The notes below the pieces were generated by a model, which saw only the letters and a list, made by a program, of their open reading frames with translations, searched no databases and had not been told where the DNA came from. The position numbers and the translations under genes were made by a program. Of a DNA stretch of 64,000 nt, positions 1 to 11,325 are shown piece by piece (the first letter of the stretch is position 1; each line of letters starts with the position of its first letter). The DNA comes from Euborellia annulipes (taxonomy: Eukaryota > Arthropoda > Insecta > Dermaptera > Anisolabididae), in assembly GCA_023213315.1 (NCBI GenBank), contig JAKCPI010031616.1, positions 1 through 64,000 of the forward strand, given 5' to 3'.

Positions 1-821
1 CCAGGATCAGCCGTCATGGCCGCCTCATGCTTTATTTTGAATATACACATAGACAGACCATTACGCGAGACCAACTTTTTTGAACTTAGGCCATAATCCG
101 TCCCAGATTAATGCAATTTTGTCTGTGGGGCGGTTTTTTTTTTTTTTTTTTTAATTTAAGGTCTTTTTCAACATCTATTGCTATTTAGACCCCGTCCCTA
201 TTTATTTAAATTGATTGGTAGCCAATTCCATTTAAATAAATTTTTGTTGCATAAGACTGGATGCGATTTTCAGTGGAGGCGGCTGGTTGGAAGATTCAAT
301 TTACATGGGGGATGAAAATTTTTTAAATAATATCTTCAAATACTAGCTAGTGATTTGTGACTTGAATTGATAGTTTAAAATAAATGAAAAAATATATTTT
401 AGATAAAAAAAATCATAATTTCTTTAGATGACTAGTTTTTAAAACCTCTTCAATTTTTTCTCGAAGGGAGCGGTCGCCCCCCCCCTCCCCTCGCTTCCCC
501 TTTAATCCGTCCCTGCACCATAAAACGTGTATTTCCATCAAAATCTCAACATGAATCCAATACTTTTTTTTTCTATATATTAACATAATAGAAGTAAAAT
601 GTTCTAGGTGAAAAAATATTTTGATATTCTTAAAATATAATAATAGCTTAAGCTATTATTATAATTTAATTAATATCGAAATGTGTCCCTTTTATTTACG
701 AATATTCGGATAAACGAATATGCCTATACGAGTTAGATACCAAGAACTAATTAAGAATAAAATAAATAATAATGTTGGTTTTACTCACAGTTTTCGCCCT
801 GACTCGGTTGACCTTTAGAGA
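1..821. other. Intergenic or intronic AT-rich DNA with a SINE tail
   Basis: No coding region is seen. Bases about 145-265 match, in minus orientation, the 3' part of the tRNA-derived SINE family found elsewhere in the window: the words for 'aaatggcc..gatgccgaaaa' and 'caattgaaataaat' are present in degraded form, next to a poly-T run at 134-152. The rest is AT-rich and featureless, with one short C-run at about 476-492. Confidence 0.5.
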
Positions 822-1078
822 TTATCGAGGTGGTTGAGGAGCCCATGTGTCTCTGTAGCTGTCATATACCTCCAGTCTGCAAGTGGTGTACTTGTTGACT
901 GCCGGCGCGAGTTCCATATTATGCATTTCTTGTATGCTTTTTATCGCTTCTATTCTCCTCTTCCCCCTCCAGTATTCTCGATTACGATATTTCACATATG
1001 ACTTGGAATAACCCATGACCTTGGTCAGTGAAGAGCTTACTCTTATTTGTGGTAGTTCCATTCTTCGGGCCACAAAAC
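822..1078 (-). CDS. Terminal coding exon of an unrecognised protein (partial)
   Basis: This minus-strand reading frame opens right after a strong 3' splice site (a run of T then AG, at 1079-1080) and ends with TAA at 822-824, so it looks like the last coding exon of a spliced gene. It encodes about 85 residues (FVARRMELPQIRVSSS...DTWAPQPPR), rich in Arg, Lys and Tyr, with a YxKSYVKYRNREYW stretch and no low complexity. Base composition is clearly richer in GC than its surroundings, which supports coding. I do not recognise the family. No upstream exon could be assigned between 1.1 and 2.4 kb, where repeats lie, so the rest of the gene may be interrupted or further away. It could also be a chance frame in a decayed element. 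Confidence 0.35.
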
Positions 1079-1206
1079 CTAAAAAAAAAATTCAAAATTT
1101 TAGAACTTATACATAGTAGTTTTGGTACTTTTACTTACTTGTTAGTCTACTATTTTTAGAGCTATATTTATGAAGACAATATAACTTGTATTAAAATGAC
1201 TTTATT

Positions 1207-1760
1207 GTCTAAAAATCTGGTGTGACTGGTCCAGTGACGGATCCAGAGGTGTTTCTCGGGGGGGGGTAATTTGGAGTGACTGGTCACACAGCACACATTT
1301 TATTTTTCTTAATTTCGGTAATTTTAAGGCGCATTCTGTACTTGTTTGCCAGATTATAAATACAAATCAAATTCTTAAGTATTCATTTTTAAAATTTTAC
1401 ATTAAAAATACATTTTTTTTTTTTTTTTTTTTTTGAAAAAAAGTGTTTTTTTTTTTCAAATCTCAGGGGGGTAATTACCCCCTTTACCCCCCCCCCCGTG
1501 TATCCGTCCTTGGACTGGTCACACAGCAAACAACAGAGAAAGTTGTGTTCTGTGCTTGTCACACCAGAATTTTTGTGATGACATCTATATTTAGTTTCCA
1601 CCGATATATTAAAATTCAAGAGGTAAAATTTATAAACATGGATAAATATTTATCTTTTGTTACCATGACAACCATTTCTCCTATCTTTCCTATGATGTAC
1701 AAGAGTAAACTGTGCTTCAAAAAACTTCATTGGCATAATGAGAATAAACATTTTCTTCAG
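1207..1760 (+). repeat. Interspersed repeat, paralogue of 43,965-44,200, split by a MITE
   Basis: The flanks of the MITE at 1232-1512 match a second copy near 43,965-44,200: 'aaaatctggt(g/a)tgact', then 'cacagca...gagaaagttgtg', 'gtgcttgt(c/t)acaccaga', and further words down to the 'gtgcttcaaaa' block. The 44-kb copy reads straight through the insertion point, so it is an empty site. Frames inside this repeat are not genes. Confidence 0.6.
1232..1512. mobile_element. hAT-like MITE with perfect 8-bp target duplication
   Basis: Terminal inverted repeats CAGTGACGGATCC on the left and TATCCGTCCTTG on the right (inverse CAAGGACGGATA) are bounded by a perfect 8-bp direct repeat GACTGGTC at 1224-1231 and 1513-1520. 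The interior contains G-runs and C-runs around a T-rich core and no transposase. Sister copies occur at 19,457-19,720 and about 55,585-55,828. An 8-bp duplication and CAG-type termini fit the hAT superfamily; that assignment is inference. Confidence 0.75.
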
Positions 1761-1837
1761 CGCTGCTTATAAATAGTTTTCATGACTTATTCATTTAAAT
1801 TAAATATTAATATTTAATATATTCTTGCTCACAGCTT

Positions 1838-2050
1838 GTGGGTAGGTGGATGGCGACCACGAGCTACCCAAGCTGGGACTGGCAGACCTTATATTCTTTA
1901 CATGTCTGCCCCTTCCTTCTATATTTTCAACAAGCGTCAGGCCGTGCGGCGGGTCGGCCTGTACTATTTCTTCCGGTCGCAAAAAATCCATTCCGTCGCC
2001 CCCTTTACCGCTGACCCCGCACCGCGGGAATAATAAAGGCAAAGAAAGAA
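1838..2050 (-). repeat. Interspersed repeat with GC-rich hairpin head, copy 1
   Basis: In minus orientation this contains the same ordered words as 29,020-29,205: a hairpin 'CCCGCG..GCGGGGTC', then 'TTTTTGCGACCGG', 'GGCCTGACGCTTGTTGAAAA', 'CTGCCAGTCCCAGCT' and 'GTGGTCGCCATCCAC'. The head alone recurs at about 48,160-48,190. It is a non-coding, GC-rich repeat family of unknown class. The short frames predicted on both strands here are by-products. Confidence 0.6.
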
Positions 2051-2467
2051 GACGTTAATATTCAATATATTCCTTGAAATTTGCTGGCTTTACCAAAGCA
2101 AGTTAAAAGCGCCGGGAAGATATGCAACCATTTTCAAAATTCAAGTCTACATGATTGTCTATCTTTTAGGAATTTATTTTTTCATGTTTCGCTGCGCACC
2201 TATTTTTCTCTCAACTATTAAACATTTTTATAAAAAAAAGATAATTGTTTCTATATTTTTATGAGGTATAGGCTATAGGCTAACAAATTTTAAAATTAAA
2301 TACGTTTTAAAAAAGGGAGGTAGGTTCGATCGATTAGAGAAGTCAACGGCGCCCCGGCTGGAATTCTCAACAACTACAATTTACCCTAAATTCATCACAC
2401 GGAGGCCAATCAGATGATCGCACAGATTCTGTTTTGAACGTTTTGTACTTATAGTATATTTGAAGCC

Positions 2468-4505
2468 ATGGGGATCCTTTCTTCATTTTATGTTTTGATC
2501 AAGTTTATCGTGTTACCAGCTATAGTCGTTGGTGTTTGTTGTTATTGTTGTTTTGTGGTCAACCGTAAAAAACGTACTGGAAGTATTTATGGATGTAAGC
2601 CGATAAAATAAATCTAGTTTTAAAAAGATTAAGATGTAGATTGCTCTAATATATAATTTTAGAAAGAAATGAAATATTCTAGATCAATGGTTTGTAAACA
2701 ATTTTTTTTTTCTTTTAATTCATGACTTATCCAAATTCTAATCTATATTAGTATCTAGTACATTAAAATTTTCTTGAATAAACATTAAAAAAAGTACGGA
2801 AAATTATTATTAAAAGCCCATCTTTCAATGAATTTAGAGAATTTACCATATACTATGGTTTATAAATATTATATGAATGTAAATGGTTTTCATTTATATC
2901 CAGGCCGGGGTATTTCAATTTCGGGAACTCCCCTTTGAGAGAGAAATTATCCATCAATGTTTTACATTAAATTTCTTTCTATAAATATATATTTAGTAAA
3001 ATTTGGTAATTTTTCAATGTAAAGATATTAGCTAGATAAGTTTGTTCGGGCATATCGCGCTCCTTGGACTCAAACCAAATTTTGCTGCTTTTGCATTGGA
3101 CTAATTTTATACTAGGTTTCAGGCCCAATGGTGTGGGACAAACATTCGCTGCAGTAAGAGGGGAAAATAGAAATGGTTCAGAGGAGGGCAGCTAGATTTG
3201 TTTTTGGAAAATTTGATAGATTTAGTACTCCTAGTTTGATGATTAGAGAGTAGGGTGGACTAATTTATTAGAAAGGAGGGAGTGGGCAAAATTGAGGGTA
3301 ATGTTTAAAGCGCATCAAGGTATTAGGAGTTGGGAGGAGTAAACAAGTAGATTTCGCGAACCAAATTATTATAGTAGGGTTGATCATAGGAAGAAAATTC
3401 AGAAGCCAAGATTCTTGAAGAATGTAGGTTTGCATTCGTTTGTAGGATCTGGAATTGATTTATGGAACGGTTTGTCTGTAAATACTTGGGATTATAGTCC
3501 TCTGCCCCCTATGATTAAATCTATAATAAATTTTGTCAAGTCATAATGTGCTAGAGGTGTGAAATTTTTATTTAGTTCTTGACCGCAGAGAATAGTTCAG
3601 GTAGAGAGTTCATACCATCCTTGTTAAGGTTTTGGCCTGGTTTTCCTTAACAGCTTAAGGCGAATGTCGGAATGGCTAATGCGACGTTTACTCCTGGTCT
3701 CGTGGCGAATTTTTTGATAATTGTTTTTAAAGTGTTTTTTTTTTTCTTTCGATGGAAATGCATGAACATGTTGATTGTTAATACATTTCTATTTTTTTTC
3801 CTTATGTTTTGTTTTGTTATTCTATTTAAATTTGTATTGTGTTTGTTGGACCTAGCCACCGAGGACTGGAGCCTTTAAGCAGATTGTAATAAATTTATTT
3901 ATTTATTTAAACACAGCATCTCTCAGACGAGAATAAAATTTCATTCCCACAGACACTGTAGTTTTTTTTTAAGTTAGTTCACACTTAAAAGTCCTCTATA
4001 TTACACTAACATTTTGCTGGATTTCTGTATAAAGAAGTATCGTGCTTCTCTTTAACTCTAATGGAGACAAAAAAGAATATGCCAGGAAATGCATTTGTAT
4101 TGTTACAGATATGTTCCAGACAATCCAGCCTCAACCGGCGACAGCTCCGCCCCCTCAAATGCCAGGATATGTTCCTCCGGGGATGCCACCACCTGGAGGG
4201 CCTTATATGCCACCACCTGGAGGGCCTTATATGCCACCACCAGAGGGACCTTATATGCCACCGCCAGGAGTGCCATACCCACCACCGGCATGTCCTCAAC
4301 CTCCGCCACCACCCTACGAAACCTACCCGAACCAAATGCCACCCCCACCACCAGGTTAATATATTCGTTTTAATGAATTGATAATTTTTCTAATACTTCA
4401 TCTCTGTTATATACAGGATGGTTTCCTCCGCCGCCAGGACCCCAACCAATGGTTCCAGGAGCTCCACCATTACCACCATATCCAGGCGGGCCGGTCCCTT
4501 ATTAA
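2468..4505 (+). CDS. Single-pass membrane protein with proline-rich PPxY tail (3 exons)
   Basis: Exons 2468-2594, 4109-4354 and 4417-4505 join in phase (127 nt ending in phase 1, then 246 and 89 nt) to 153 residues. Exon 1 begins MGILSSFYVLIKF and gives one membrane segment (about residues 5-32) that runs into CCYCCFVV and a basic stop NRKKR, then a strong donor (ggat|gtaagc). Exon 2 starts after ttgttacag and encodes repeats of PPPGGPYMP and PPPPYETYP; exon 3 adds WFPPPPGPQ and ends GGPVPY. The PPPY motif is a ligand for WW domains, as in Shisa, WBP1/VOPP1 and CYYR1-type adaptors, so a membrane adaptor for a WW-domain ubiquitin ligase is plausible, but orthology is not shown. AATAAA lies at 4739-4744. 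Exon 1 placement rests on phase, donor and signal-anchor logic; extra exons are possible. Confidence 0.62.
3140..3912 (+). mobile_element. Decayed LINE 3' end (reverse transcriptase C-terminus) in intron 1
   Basis: From about 3168 the plus strand encodes, with frameshifts and stops, VQRRAARFVFGKFDRFSTPSL, then WAKLRVMFKAHQGIRSWEE, then SFVGSGIDLWNGLSVNT. That is the order found at the C-terminal end of reverse transcriptases of non-LTR retrotransposons: a 'QRRAARFV' block, a 'LxWxxLxxRR..L..(M/L)..K' block and a 'SF..R.I..WN.LP' block. It ends in an (ATTT)n tail at about 3885-3912, typical of such elements. It is dead, and lies inside intron 1 of the PPxY membrane-protein gene. Confidence 0.7.
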
Positions 4506-6047
4506 AAACATCTTCATTTCATCCACTCTAATACATTTTTTAATTATGATTGTTGACACTATAATTTCTTGTATCTCTGTTAATCATTTTCATAAAATGA
4601 GTGAACAAGAGATTTTAAAATCCCGAATGGAGCAGGATTGAATTTTTATTAATAATAGGGGGACAAGGTATGAATATTCTTGTATATAGCTTATAATTGC
4701 AAATTAACAATTTTTTCAAATATATATTTATATCATTTAATAAAATTTTTCATTCATTACTTTATATCATATTTTTATCGTTTAGTTATCTTCTAAAAAG
4801 TACTTTGATATAGGAGAATAAAATTTTTTAAAGTGTCAACAATTATATTATCGCTATTTTTTTAAATTAAAAATTATATCATAAAAATATATGGTTTATC
4901 ACAGAATATTTTTTTGAAAATTAACGAACACAAGACCCGAAAGTATTGAGCTCTAAAGGAGAATCTTATATTCCACCACTATACACTCAAAAATAAAATG
5001 TCCTCTCCTATAGGCAGTCAAATCTATTTCCAAAATTCAAAACGTTTCATTATACGTAGATCGTTCTCGTTGAAAATTTTCGAAACCAACAATTGAGTTT
5101 AAAGAAAGTTAGACCAATTATTTGGAGGAGGCCATGAGCAACTCATTTCATCCTAGGAAAAATTGGCTAGGCATGTTCGAATTTTTTTCGAAACGAACAA
5201 CTCTTATTTTTTAATAAATGGGGTTTATATGTTATAATTTGTCTCTTAAAACCTACTTCTTTAATACAGTTTCAAAAATTCGTTCACAAGTTGTTGGCCC
5301 AGATAATAATTCTACTTGTTCTAATATTTTTAAAAGAGCTCTTCTACTTAAGGTTAATTTCCATATTCTATAATACTCATTTAATTAAAGTCTGATGAAA
5401 AGTGTACTAATTTTTAAATTTATATTTTTCATCAAAAATGTTAGAGATGGAAATATGGTGAAAAAAAATGTTATATATGTATTATTATTATTATTATTAT
5501 AGTGATTATTAGAGGATTTGTGGTTTGAATAATGTGATGAATTTTAGTTGATGTAAGATACGAGTGTTGAATTATCTTTCTATATGTCCCAATCAAACTC
5601 CAAAAATAATATAGAATCTTGCAGTAGATGAATTAAGTATGAAAGATGGATTCAATATAGGATTAATAGAGAAAGTAAACAATCAATTGCTTTCCACAAA
5701 TAATTATCTTTCAGATTGCATAATGCATTCCATTTTCAGGGCCTTAAATTATTTCAAAGTGGAGCGTGCTTGAAAATTATAAAATAGGTTTGAGAAGCCA
5801 TTTTACAGTATATATATATATATTGATGATAAGGATAACTTTTCGCTAAGAGAAGTCACTGAGAAAAAATTCCTCTATCTTGGCCTTATCTCTATGTGGG
5901 GTCGGCAAAATTAATTTATAAAAAAATGAGACCGAGAGGAAAGGCTGCCTCACGGCCCGACGCTTGATATGAAAAGGGGAAAAAGCTGACATAAAGGAAA
6001 GTAAATGCCAACCTTAGCTCGGGTAACTAGTAATTCAGACATATACA

Positions 6048-6084
<37 letters not shown>

Positions 6085-6558
6085 TTTAAACAATATTCCT
6101 TAATTGACTTGCTAGGCGAGTGTTGACATTCTAATACTGGCTTCACTTATTTTTTGTTTAATAAATTACGCGAGTATTAGAATGTCCACCTGGCTAGCAG
6201 CTCAATGAAGGAAAATTGTTTAAAATATATATATTTAGTTAATGTCTTTGAATCGTATATAAAAATATAATTTTTTTAGCAATGATCTCAGCAAAAAGTT
6301 ACCCTTACCATATACCATATCTATTTTATAATTTTCGAGCAAACTCCAGATGAGAATAATTTGAGGCACTAGAGATAGAATTCCTTATGTAATCCGAAAT
6401 ATTCGTTAAATTATTGTACTGTGCTAAAAAACAATCGCTGGTTTACTCTCTCCATTAACCCTATATAATTGAAAATATATAATCTTTTTACTCAAAAAAT
6501 TAAATATAAAATTTTGACCAGACAAACAAGTAGCTTTCATTTTATTTAGGCAGACAAG
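4506..6558. other. Gene-free stretch: 3' UTR, then an inverted-repeat element
   Basis: After the polyadenylation signal near 4740 no gene is seen. From about 5655 to 6475 lies a degraded copy of the inverted-repeat family that forms the large palindrome at 47.5-48.1 kb: both share the 'aagtaaac..tgctttccac', 'gtggagcgt' and 'gcttgagaagccatt' words. A second, inner inverted repeat (about 6085-6110 against 6185-6225, 'attctaatac') surrounds it. An (AT)n tract is at 6046-6082. A hairpin-headed repeat fragment (see 1838-2050) is at about 5877-5900. Confidence 0.5.
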
Positions 6559-6949
6559 CAATGGCGGATTAAGACAATACAATATAAGGCCCTAGGCGCA
6601 AAAAAAATTAGGCCCCGGATAACAATATAACAATATTATATATATCTTTTGTCTTTGTTGCCAATTATCGTTGAAAAATAATATCAAATAATATTTAGAA
6701 CAAAAATGACTATTGAATTTTGTTGTTTTTTTACATAAAATTGATAGCTACACCTAAAATGAGAGGAAATTTAATGTTACAGGAAACATTAAAATAATAA
6801 TTGAATTTCACAAGTCAATTGATAATTTTTTTATAAAAATGAAATGAAATTTTTTTATATCACGATCAAAATTCATATGATAATCAATTTTTGGGGCCCC
6901 CATATTCGACGGGGCCCTAGGCGCGCGCCTAGCTTATGATCCGCCCCTG
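6559..6949. mobile_element. hAT-like MITE, 8-bp target duplication
   Basis: The left end CAATGGCGGATTAAG and right end ATGATCCGCCCCTG (inverse CAGGGGCGGATCAT) form terminal inverted repeats. The flanks are CAGACAAG (6551-6558) and CAGATAAG (6950-6957), an 8-bp duplication with one difference. The subterminal sequence carries repeated 'ggcccc(t)agg' words. No coding potential. Confidence 0.65.
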
Positions 6950-7904
6950 CAGATAAGTAACTTTCATTCTATTTGAGTTCTTTATCAATTTTCTAAATTA
7001 TGTTATCATCAAATTATGTCACCTTTGGAGTTTGGTTTATATATATTTATATAAAATAAAACATAAATATTATTAATAAAAACATTTTTCTTGCGTCCAG
7101 TTTCACTATTCCAATTTAGTGTCTTTTAAATTTTTTAATCTAGAGTTAAAATACTTTGAAAAAGGACTTCAAACTTATTTTAACTAAAGATTAAAAAGTT
7201 AAAATAAAATCACAAATTGTTTAAGAAAACTGGCATTGTAATACTCATCTTATTTATAATTTAAAAGTATAAATACTATTTTCTTAAGATAAATATAAAT
7301 AATAAAGAAGTGCCAAATTTTTTTCTATTAAATACTAGATGTATATATTTGTTTTCTGTTATTTGTTGATTATTTGAAAATATAATTAATATTATAAATT
7401 CAAATTATATATATATAAAGGTAATATTAATCCTTCTAATCTAATTTCAAATTATTAATATTAATAGTAATTTGATTAAAAAGTTGTGTGATGCCCCATA
7501 AGAATGAAGAGATTAAAATAAATTGTTTATTGTTAAATATAATTTGAATTTGTTAATTTCATTTTCACCAAAAGAGAGTTCTTTCTATAGAATATAATAA
7601 AGAAAAAGAAGACTGGATAAAAGGAAAATGGAAAACTCACATTGGCAAAGGACCCATTGAGAAGGAAAAACGGAGTCCGCGGAGAATATGGGAATAAAGC
7701 GCAGGCCACCAGTGAGCCGAAAAGATTTTCTTTAGAAGCTTTGGATAGCTGAAAAAATTTGAAAAAATGATAATAAGGTAGGAAATAATATTCGTATTAA
7801 ATGAAAAAAAAAATTTATATTTAGAAAAAAAAGTTAATATTTTATATGTATGATCTTATAAAGTCGGAGATGATTAATAAGAAGAGGAGCAACTTTTTTA
7901 TAAT
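6950..7904. other. AT-rich gene-free stretch
   Basis: Strongly AT-rich with short homopolymer and (AT)n tracts (for example 7407-7420). I see no reading frame, element end or RNA gene that I can support. Confidence 0.5.
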
Positions 7905-7984
7905 GACCAGGAGGACACAAATTAATGAAAAAAAATATCAAGAATAAAACAAACATTCTTTGCAACAATAATAAATTATTGAAT

Positions 7985-8203
7985 TTTTTTTTTTTTTTTT
8001 AAACACACTTTTTTCCCATTCACACTAACACACATTCACACAGTCTTTTCGGCAACTTAGGCCATATAAGACTTTGACGATAACCTTTATTATGAATATA
8101 TATATATTGGGGTCCAGGCATTCTTATTTAAGCCATTTGGTATCCAAATGGGTTAAATAAAATCATCGGACTGCCTGGGGTCCGAACCCTCGACCCTTGG
8201 TAC
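7985..8203 (-). mobile_element. tRNA-derived SINE with TATTGAAT target duplication
   Basis: In minus orientation it has a B-box-like GGTTCGGACCC near its head, the body words 'ccagg(c)agtccgatgatttta' and 'tttaagccatttggata', then 'cggcaacttaggccatataa' (inverse), (CA/TG)-rich sequence and a terminal A-run (seen as T-run 7985-8000). It is flanked by TATTGAAT at 7977-7984 and again at 8204-8211. The paralogous segment near 12,610-12,630 lacks it, so it inserted after the segmental duplication. A full-length relative is at about 21,155-21,425. Confidence 0.75.
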
Positions 8204-10308
8204 TATTGAATAATAAAATATGATATAATGCATAATAATTATTAATAAAGTAAGAGGAATAGGCAATAAGGGTCAGTGTTTAAATGAATTGACAGAGTCT
8301 AAATAGCCTAAAAAAGTGTAGGATTTTTTATTTTTATTTTAACAAAAATAAAATATTGAAATAAAGTTCAAAAACTTTTAATTTGTACTTTTTAATAAAA
8401 ATGATTAAATATTTATATCTAAATGCCCTTTTTAAAATGAAACCATCTTATATTTAATAATATTCTCACCATATATTTTAACTTTGCCCAACAACCGAAG
8501 GTTGGGAGGGTAAAGTTAGGCAATCGTAAAAAAAAATCGAAATTGAACTGAAGCTGCCAAAATGCGTTTTGAGGTCTCCAGAATCCATTTAAGTACTTTT
8601 TGGAATGATGTCAGTTTTTTTCTTGAATAGTGGGTGGGAAAAGTTGTGCGCTCGGCTTAGTCCGACCCTTTATTTTTTATGTCCTCATAATAATGTATTA
8701 AATTTTTTTCATTTCCATAAACAACCGATTCAAAGAACGACTTTTTCAATAAGTTTTCATTAAAATCAATTACTAAATTGTTTGTTTTTCTTTTTCCTAA
8801 AAATAAAAAAACGTAAAAATTATTTTTTGATTTTAAAGTAAAAATAAAAATTTTCTGAGAGGCTCCTCTTAATTTGGCCAAATTAAGTTTTCTCAATAAA
8901 AGGCATTTAAATATAACGATCTTTTAATACAATCAGCAAATCATCTGCTAACAATGCGACAAGTAATTCTCGAGGACCTTCTCAGAAAATTTTATCCTCT
9001 TGTCTAGTTTTCGGTTTTTCAAAAATAAAAATAAAAAATTGATAATGTACCTTTTTTATGTTGGTAGATTGGGAAGAATAAAATTCTTCCATGGAGAAAT
9101 GGAGATATTTCCATTTCAAATGAGTTGTCATTTTAAGACGTTCTTCTTCTTAATGCATCCTCTTCTTTTGAAGTTTCTCGTTACAAATGGTCAAGGTTGT
9201 TTTTTAGATCAATCACAAGTGCATTCAAACTATTTGTGTAGGACTTTAAGTCACGAATTCTACCTACTTCATAGTGATGGTTCCTCTAATAACTTTGTCT
9301 TCTAATATCAGTCATATGATTTGTATTTTTGGTCTAGCAAAATATGCTCTTTCTCTATCAATTTCTCCGTTTATACGAATAATCTCTTCGTTGATAACTC
9401 TTTGAGTTAACGATATCTGCAGTATGCATCGATAAAAACAAATTTTGAATATATTTGACCATTTTTCGCTGGTAGGAAGGAGTTCAGCTTTAACGGCCAT
9501 AGATTGTGAAAATGTAACAACGGACTTATACTTTTTGATGGATTTCTTTCTTATATGTTTAAATGTTAATACCCTTTTCTATTCTTGTATTATTTCTATC
9601 TTTGGGTCAGAATTTTTAATGTGAGGTACTATGATGTTCATCATATTTTTTATTTCATCTTCTCAATTTTTTGACTACAGTCTTTACTAAAAAGTCAGAT
9701 TTATGAATATTAAATGGATAAACAATATCTTTTATTATAATTTATATAACTTACCAACAGTATAAGTGTTTCATTGAAAAAAAAAATTTTATGATGAAAT
9801 TAGAATAGCTGAGTTGTTGTCAAGTGTGTGATGTGTGTAGAAAAGAACCAGTAAAGTATTCAGTTTGTCTTTACCCTTCCCTTTCTTTTAGCATATATTT
9901 GGAAATCCGTCATATTCATTTGCTGATAAAGATCTTCTGTATCAATGCTTCCGTTGGAGATTATGTTTTTAAAATTGTTCTGGAACAAAATTTTTTTTTA
10001 ATATAAGAATAACAAATTTGTCCAATCAAACAAAACCATCTTAAAAAAATTATTTTATCATTATTTATTATTTAATAAGTAAAAGTTGTGTGTGTGTGTG
10101 TGTGAACGTGTCTGTGTTTAATTTAGGTTGGCTATATATATAAATACTGAATATATTTTTGTGAGAGTGAAAAGTTTTAATTATAGCCTATATAATAATA
10201 AATAATAGTACTTGTAAATTTGCAGAATAAAGTTCACTTGGGTTGGCAAAGTCCCCAAGTGACTCATTCAGCCTTCGGCGGCCCATTACCGGAAAAAAGA
10301 TCCTTACC
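8204..10308. other. Gene-free part of duplication copy A
   Basis: Unique or duplicated AT-rich DNA with only decayed reading frames. A (TG)n tract lies at about 10,087-10,105. The minus strand contains short unrecognised frames (8657-8896, 9312-9500) whose counterparts in copy B are broken, which argues they are remnants of one older gene or element, not live genes. Confidence 0.45.
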
Positions 10309-11325
10309 TTAATTCTCCTCGACCGGATCCTTCACAGAGGGAAGATAAACTTGCCAAACGCTCTCCAGAAATTCTCTCATAATATCATTACTGCCAGAAT
10401 GATACCTTAACCATAAATGTTCGGCAAGATAGGTATCAAACTGGTCAGTAGTGGTTCGACTTGGCATTCCTCTCTTAATAGCACTCCAGGTTCCCTTAAT
10501 TGAGTTTTGATCAGCTGGATCCGGGTCTTTAAAATGAAGCGAATTAGTGACTTCGAGCTGCTTGAAGTTCTCATCTTTTAAGCAATCGTAAGACTTCCAA
10601 CAACCAGAGTGAATTGTGGTCCCTGGTTTTATAAAATCCTTAATAATGCTTAAAAGAGTCTCTTTATCGTTTCTTTCGACTACCTGGAGAAAAAAATTTT
10701 TTGATCCACGTTCAATTCCACCAAATACCCATTGACCTTTCAATAATCCTCGATTAAACTTACGTTTACCTAACTTGCATTCATCAATTTCGACAATCAC
10801 ATCATTCCCACCAAGCTGAGTGCTTTTTTTTACACATAAGTCCACAATGACCTCTCTAAACAAAGATCTCCATTCACACACCGTGCGTGCAGACATTTTT
10901 AACTCATACATACAATCATGTTGCGACCTCTTTAGAAGAAAAAATTCGGTCAACAACAAGATTTGGACCAAGCCCATTTTGCTCTCAGCAAACAATGAAC
11001 CAGTCCGCACTGATCTGGTAACATAATGAGGTCGTTTCCCAGACATACGACATTGCCATCTGAAACCATCCTGCAAAGAATTACATTTAGTCAAAACCAT
11101 AGGAGACGCACACTCGGGACATTCATACTTATTAGTAATCACTCCCAGATCCATACATAATTGCAAAACTTCCATTTTCCCAGGCATTCCACCAGATTCA
11201 TACTTAGTTTCTAAATCGAACAAAAATCTCAGATCTAATCTCTGACTCATTGTGGAACTAGGAGAACAGAAAAATAGAGAAATGCCAGATACCTTTGTTT
11301 TAAAATCTGGAGAGCAATTAGGCAA
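10309..11325 (-). CDS. Merlin/IS1595-type (ISXO2-like) transposase, copy A, catalytic Asp lost
   Basis: An uninterrupted 338-codon frame. A probable N-terminal helical part is followed by a zinc ribbon ([12 protein letters not shown]...WQC, about residues 69-92), then the DDE domain of the ISXO2/IS1595-Merlin family: [16 protein letters not shown] holds the first Asp, [14 protein letters not shown] is the family signature, and [14 protein letters not shown] is where the family has (S/T)DCWKSY. The second catalytic Asp is therefore Gly. At the third site (QNSIKGTW) the usual Glu is Lys. The more likely start is the second Met (MSQRLDLRF, residue 26), because family members begin there. The copy in the second duplicated segment is about 85% identical with no gaps. 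Loss of two catalytic residues means it cannot be a normal transposase; it is either a recent relic or a co-opted DNA-binding protein. Confidence 0.75.
   Translation of the reverse strand: MPNCSPDFKTKVSGISLFFCSPSSTMSQRLDLRFLFDLETKYESGGMPGKMEVLQLCMDLGVITNKYECPECASPMVLTKCNSLQDGFRWQCRMSGKRPHYVTRSVRTGSLFAESKMGLVQILLLTEFFLLKRSQHDCMYELKMSARTVCEWRSLFREVIVDLCVKKSTQLGGNDVIVEIDECKLGKRKFNRGLLKGQWVFGGIERGSKNFFLQVVERNDKETLLSIIKDFIKPGTTIHSGCWKSYDCLKDENFKQLEVTNSLHFKDPDPADQNSIKGTWSAIKRGMPSRTTTDQFDTYLAEHLWLRYHSGSNDIMREFLESVWQVYLPSVKDPVEEN

Noticed and set aside
4006..4351. Minus-strand and alternative plus-strand frames over the proline repeat
   Set aside because: Antisense and shifted readings of the (CCACCT/GGAGGG)n repeat; the frame consistent with exon 1 and both splice sites is the PPxY frame.
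9000..9305. 101-codon plus-strand frame and neighbouring minus-strand frames at 8657-8896 and 9312-9500
   Set aside because: The counterpart in duplication copy B is interrupted, and no family is recognisable; likely chance or remnant.
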